Source: Pseudomonas cichorii | GTDB taxonomy: Bacteria > Pseudomonadota > Gammaproteobacteria > Pseudomonadales > Pseudomonadaceae | DNA: 64,000 nucleotides | Assembly: GCF_018343775.1 (NCBI RefSeq) | Contig: NZ_CP074349.1 | Coordinates: 4,144,001 to 4,208,000 of the forward strand | Direction of reading: 5' to 3' | Shown: piece after piece, positions 63,593-64,000 of the stretch | How the letters are laid out: each line of letters begins with the position of its first letter | Position numbering within the stretch: position 1 is the stretch's first letter | Position numbers and translations under genes: made by a program | The notes under the pieces: model-generated | What the model saw: the letters and a program-made list of their open reading frames with translations, nothing else | Databases searched by the model: none | What the model was told of the DNA's origin: nothing

Positions 63593-63657
63593 ATGAGCAC
63601 CCGGCTTACGAGGATTGTTGAATAAAAGGGACCGATCGGAGTCGGCCAAAGGAGCAT

Positions 63658-64000
63658 TTAGGCGCGGCGATACAGCAGGCCGCCAGGGCGAAGCTCTTCA
63701 CGGAGAATCTTGCGAACCACATCAGCTACCGACTCGGCATCAGTTGCAACCTGATCTGCACTTGCGTGGCCCTGAGGGCCTATGCCGCAGACGATGTGGC
63801 GCCCATTGAGCAAAGCAGTTTTGACCGACCAACCCTGCACAAGCTCCGATTTGGAGCCCATGTCGCACTCAACCTCAGCGTCGCGGATCAAAGTTACACC
63901 GCCAACGACGATGAATAGTGATGGGGCAGGAGTCTGAGGCTCGGTCTTGGGAGACAGCGCTTTATCCAAATCCCCGATGCGTACAGGCCCCTGTGGGCCA
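63658..64000 (-). CDS. Hypothetical phage protein, 5' end outside window
   Basis: The frame is open to the right edge, so the start is missing; at least 114 residues are seen. It has the strand-rich segment SLFIVVGGVTLIRDAEVEC and the C-terminal helix ADVVRKILREELRPGGLLYRR. A TTG at 63969 is a possible but unlikely start. It lies 65 bases before the holin gene and is not recognised. Confidence 0.55.
   Translation of the reverse strand, partial: GPQGPVRIGDLDKALSPKTEPQTPAPSLFIVVGGVTLIRDAEVECDMGSKSELVQGWSVKTALLNGRHIVCGIGPQGHASADQVATDAESVADVVRKILREELRPGGLLYRRA

Overview
The window looks like a Pseudomonas chromosome, probably the P. fluorescens/P. syringae lineage. The grounds are high GC with Pseudomonas-style codon use, a recQ with a C-terminal helix-turn-helix extension, a Lap-type adhesin secretion locus, a polyphosphate:AMP phosphotransferase, and Pseudomonas-type REP doublets. 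No database was consulted, so family names come from recognised motifs and gene order.

Layout. (1) 0.1-3.4 kb: recQ (minus), then a YecA/UPF0149 protein and a YbaN/DUF454 membrane protein. (2) 3.4-11.4 kb: a small RTX adhesin with an N-terminal retention module (minus), divergent from its type I secretion system (TolC-like outer membrane protein, LapB-like ABC exporter, LapC-like adaptor). (3) 11.5-15.5 kb: an AT-rich cassette with a PAAR protein, a putative type VI effector ending in a glycine zipper, a likely immunity protein, a RelA/SpoT-type alarmone synthetase, and the remnant of a second PAAR gene cut by a tetR-MFS pair (15.5-17.5 kb). (4) 17.6-21.2 kb: a small divergent pair with an XRE regulator, then an AT-rich island with a 44-residue protein and an OLD-family ATPase/nuclease, a candidate phage-defence gene. 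(5) 21.3-38.7 kb: mostly core or metabolic genes: Pap, a YciE/F ferritin-like protein, a zinc alcohol dehydrogenase, a PLDc_N peptide, a J-domain protein with a DUF3829 partner, a hydantoin/allantoin racemase with an NCS1 permease, mnmC, an ABC/FtsX/AttH export operon, and an SDR with a divergent ArsR regulator.

(6) 38.7 kb to the right edge: a lambda/HK97-like siphovirus prophage read from right to left. From the edge inward it has holin, Rz/Rz1 spanins, HNH endonuclease, small and large terminase, portal, protease, HK97-type capsid, head-tail connectors, tail terminator, tail tube, tail chaperones joined by a -1 frameshift at GGGAAAG, tape measure, M, L, K, I and J homologues, tail fibre genes and a GH19 endolysin. 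Accessory (moron) genes sit between K and I, between I and J, and at the left end. Integrase, repressor and early genes must lie beyond 64 kb.

Working together: the adhesin and its secretion system make a surface-attachment module. The PAAR, effector and immunity genes overlap or abut and read as one delivered-toxin unit. The ABC ATPase, FtsX permease and AttH-like lipoprotein form one translationally coupled operon. The structural genes of the prophage overlap by 1-14 bases almost throughout. The items most worth following up are the PAAR-linked effector/immunity/alarmone-synthetase cassette, the OLD gene with its upstream micro-protein, and the moron genes bounded by terminators.
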